A stretch of DNA of 6,323 nucleotides, taken from NCBI RefSeq assembly GCF_946221145.1, contig NZ_CAMIOH010000184.1:1-6323 (forward strand), written 5' to 3'. The DNA is from an uncultured Paracoccus sp. (lineage in GTDB: Bacteria > Pseudomonadota > Alphaproteobacteria > Rhodobacterales > Rhodobacteraceae). The notes beneath the pieces are model-generated. The model made no database searches. It saw nothing but the letters and a program-made list of their open reading frames with translations, and was not told the DNA's origin. Position 1 is the first letter of the stretch; every line of letters starts with the position of its first letter. A program made the translations under genes and the position numbers. This document shows, piece by piece, positions 4,823 through 6,323 of this stretch.

Positions 4823-6323
4823 TGGAGATGACCCCCGATTTCGCCGCTTTCGAAGCGGCATGGAATGCAGGCCAGAACCAGCTTGTCACCATCAGGCTGG
4901 CCGCCGACCTGGACACGCCCGTCAGCCTGATGCTGAAGCTGACCGACGCCGCGCCGATGTCCTTCATGCTGGAATCGGTCACCGGAGGAGAGGTCCGTGG
5001 CCGCTATCAGATCATCGGCATGAAGCCTGACCTGATCTGGGATTGCCGCGACGGCAAGGCCCGGATCAACCGCCACGCGCGGTTCGCGGATGATTTCCAG
5101 GCCGATGGCCGCCCGGCCCTGGACAGCCTGCGCGCCCTGATCGCCGAAAGCCGGATCGAGCGGATGCCCGATGGCATCCCGCCGATGGCGGCGGGGCTGT
5201 TCGGCTATCTGGGCTATGACATGATCCGGCTGGTCGAACGCCTGCCGGATGTGAACCCCGACCCGCTGGACCTGCCTGACGCGATGCTGATGCGGCCTTC
5301 GGTGGTCGCGGTCCTGGACGGCGTGAAGGGAGAGGTGACGCTGTGCGCCCCCGCCTGGCACGACGGGTCGGGCAATGCCCGCGCCGCCTATGCCCAGGCG
5401 GCAGAACGGGTGATGGACGCGCTGCGGTCGCTGGACCGCCAGCCTTCGGAACCGCGCGCCCTGGGTCATGACGCCCGGATCGGAGAGCCGGTATCGAATT
5501 TCACCAAGGCCGGGTATCTGGCCGCGGTGGACAAGGCCAAGGATTACATCCGCGCGGGCGACATCTTCCAGGTGGTGCCCAGCCAACGCTGGCGGATGGA
5601 TTTCCCGCTGCCGCCCTTTGCGCTGTATCGCAGCCTGCGCCGCACGAACCCGTCGCCCTTCATGTTCTTCCTGAACCTGGGCGGGTTCCAGATCGTCGGC
5701 GCCAGCCCGGAAATCCTGGTGCGCCTGCGCGACGGAGAGGTGACGATCCGCCCCATCGCCGGCACCCGCCCGCGCGGTGCGGACGAGGCGCAGGACCGCG
5801 CCCTGGAGGCCGATCTGCTGGGCGACCAGAAAGAGCTGGCCGAACATCTGATGCTGCTGGATCTGGGTCGCAACGATGTGGGCCGGGTCGCAAAGCCCGG
5901 GACGGTAAAGCCCACCGAACAATTCGTGATCGAACGCTATAGCCACGTCATGCATATCGTCAGCAACGTGGTCGGCGAATTGCGTGACGGAGAGGACGCG
6001 CTGTCCGCGCTGCTGGCAGGGCTGCCTGCGGGCACGGTGTCCGGCGCGCCGAAGGTCCGCGCGATGCAGATCATCGACGAACTGGAGCCGGAAAAGCGCG
6101 GCGTCTATGGCGGTGCGGTGGGCTATTTCGCCGCCAATGGCGAGATGGACATGTGCATCGCCCTGCGCACAGGCGTGCTGAAGGATGGCGCTCTGTATAT
6201 CCAGGCGGGGGGCGGTGTTGTCTATGACAGCGACCCGGAATCCGAATTCATGGAGACAGTGAACAAAAGCCGCGCCCTGCAACGCGCGGCGGAAGGCGCC
6301 GCCCGCTTCGTGCGGGGCAACTG
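4822..6323 (+). CDS. trpE: Anthranilate synthase component I (essentially complete, stop just outside the window)
   Basis: Five hundred codons are visible; the last is Asn, and the two remaining bases are TG, so a TGA stop may be one base beyond the edge. TrpE turns chorismate and TrpG-supplied ammonia into anthranilate and pyruvate, the committed step to tryptophan. The N-terminal domain has MLESV at 49-53 with Arg61/Tyr62, the LLES-type Trp-feedback site, and NPSPFMFF at 276-283 is also intact; feedback inhibition by Trp is therefore likely. The chorismate-binding domain shows GASPE at 293-297, RPIAGTRPRG at 310-319, KELAEHLMLLDLGRND at 337-352 (metal-site Glu338/Glu341), the catalytic-type His378 in HVMHIVS, TVSGAPK at 405-411, and the end motif QAGGGVVYDSDPESEF at 461-476. 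The ATG at 4822 shares its A with the upstream TGA; Met3 (4828) is an alternative start. There is no fused amidotransferase domain in the visible part. Confidence 0.97.
   Translation, partial: MEMTPDFAAFEAAWNAGQNQLVTIRLAADLDTPVSLMLKLTDAAPMSFMLESVTGGEVRGRYQIIGMKPDLIWDCRDGKARINRHARFADDFQADGRPALDSLRALIAESRIERMPDGIPPMAAGLFGYLGYDMIRLVERLPDVNPDPLDLPDAMLMRPSVVAVLDGVKGEVTLCAPAWHDGSGNARAAYAQAAERVMDALRSLDRQPSEPRALGHDARIGEPVSNFTKAGYLAAVDKAKDYIRAGDIFQVVPSQRWRMDFPLPPFALYRSLRRTNPSPFMFFLNLGGFQIVGASPEILVRLRDGEVTIRPIAGTRPRGADEAQDRALEADLLGDQKELAEHLMLLDLGRNDVGRVAKPGTVKPTEQFVIERYSHVMHIVSNVVGELRDGEDALSALLAGLPAGTVSGAPKVRAMQIIDELEPEKRGVYGGAVGYFAANGEMDMCIALRTGVLKDGALYIQAGGGVVYDSDPESEFMETVNKSRALQRAAEGAARFVRGN

Noticed and set aside
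2930..4861. A 643-codon minus-strand open frame opposite the ppiD-like gene
   Set aside because: Its composition is that of an antisense shadow (His, Arg, Gly and Gln rich), while the opposite strand has a strong ribosome site, a membrane segment and family-typical sequence.
4741..6282. A 513-codon minus-strand open frame opposite trpE
   Set aside because: It is antisense to a full set of TrpE motifs and has no domain of its own.
1..6323. Mobile elements, CRISPR arrays, defence systems, tRNA or rRNA genes
   Set aside because: No transposase motifs, terminal inverted repeats, regularly spaced repeats or RNA gene signatures were seen. All coding space is explained by six genes with uniform base composition.

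Overview
The window reads as chromosomal DNA of a GC-rich alphaproteobacterium, most likely of the Rhodobacterales (Rhodobacteraceae, Paracoccus-like). This is inferred from the strong G/C bias at third codon positions, the style of the TrpE, TrpG and aminotransferase proteins, and the PpiD-type gene directly upstream of trpE. No mobile element, CRISPR array, tRNA or rRNA was found. The content is mainly core metabolism and envelope protein folding. I see no evidence of a new defence or mobile system.

Layout: the left end (1-876) is a minus-strand tryptophan unit, trpG followed by the start of trpD, joined by an ATGA stop/start overlap. A 105-bp divergent intergenic region (877-981) follows. 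On the plus strand come a 247-residue membrane-anchored Pro/Ala-rich protein of unknown function (982-1725) and a fold-type I PLP aminotransferase with a GTG start that overlaps it by 8 nt (1718-2902). A hairpin sits on the aminotransferase stop codon, followed by a 66-bp gap with a candidate promoter. Then come a 617-residue PpiD/SurA-like periplasmic folding factor (2969-4822) and trpE (4822 to the window end), coupled through a TGATG overlap. TrpE shows 500 codons and probably stops just beyond the last base.

How the genes relate: TrpE and TrpG form anthranilate synthase (chorismate + glutamine to anthranilate), and TrpD adds phosphoribosyl to anthranilate, so the window covers the first two steps of tryptophan synthesis. 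The two halves of anthranilate synthase lie on opposite strands about 3.9 kb apart and must be expressed from separate promoters. trpE appears to depend on the ppiD-like gene's transcript. The aminotransferase has complete catalytic motifs but no assigned substrate. The Pro/Ala-rich protein looks like the N-terminal anchor and linker of a YibQ-type (divergent polysaccharide deacetylase) protein without its catalytic domain. As I recall, a yibQ gene sits within the trpE-trpGDC cluster of Rhodobacter sphaeroides, which makes a remnant here plausible but unproven.
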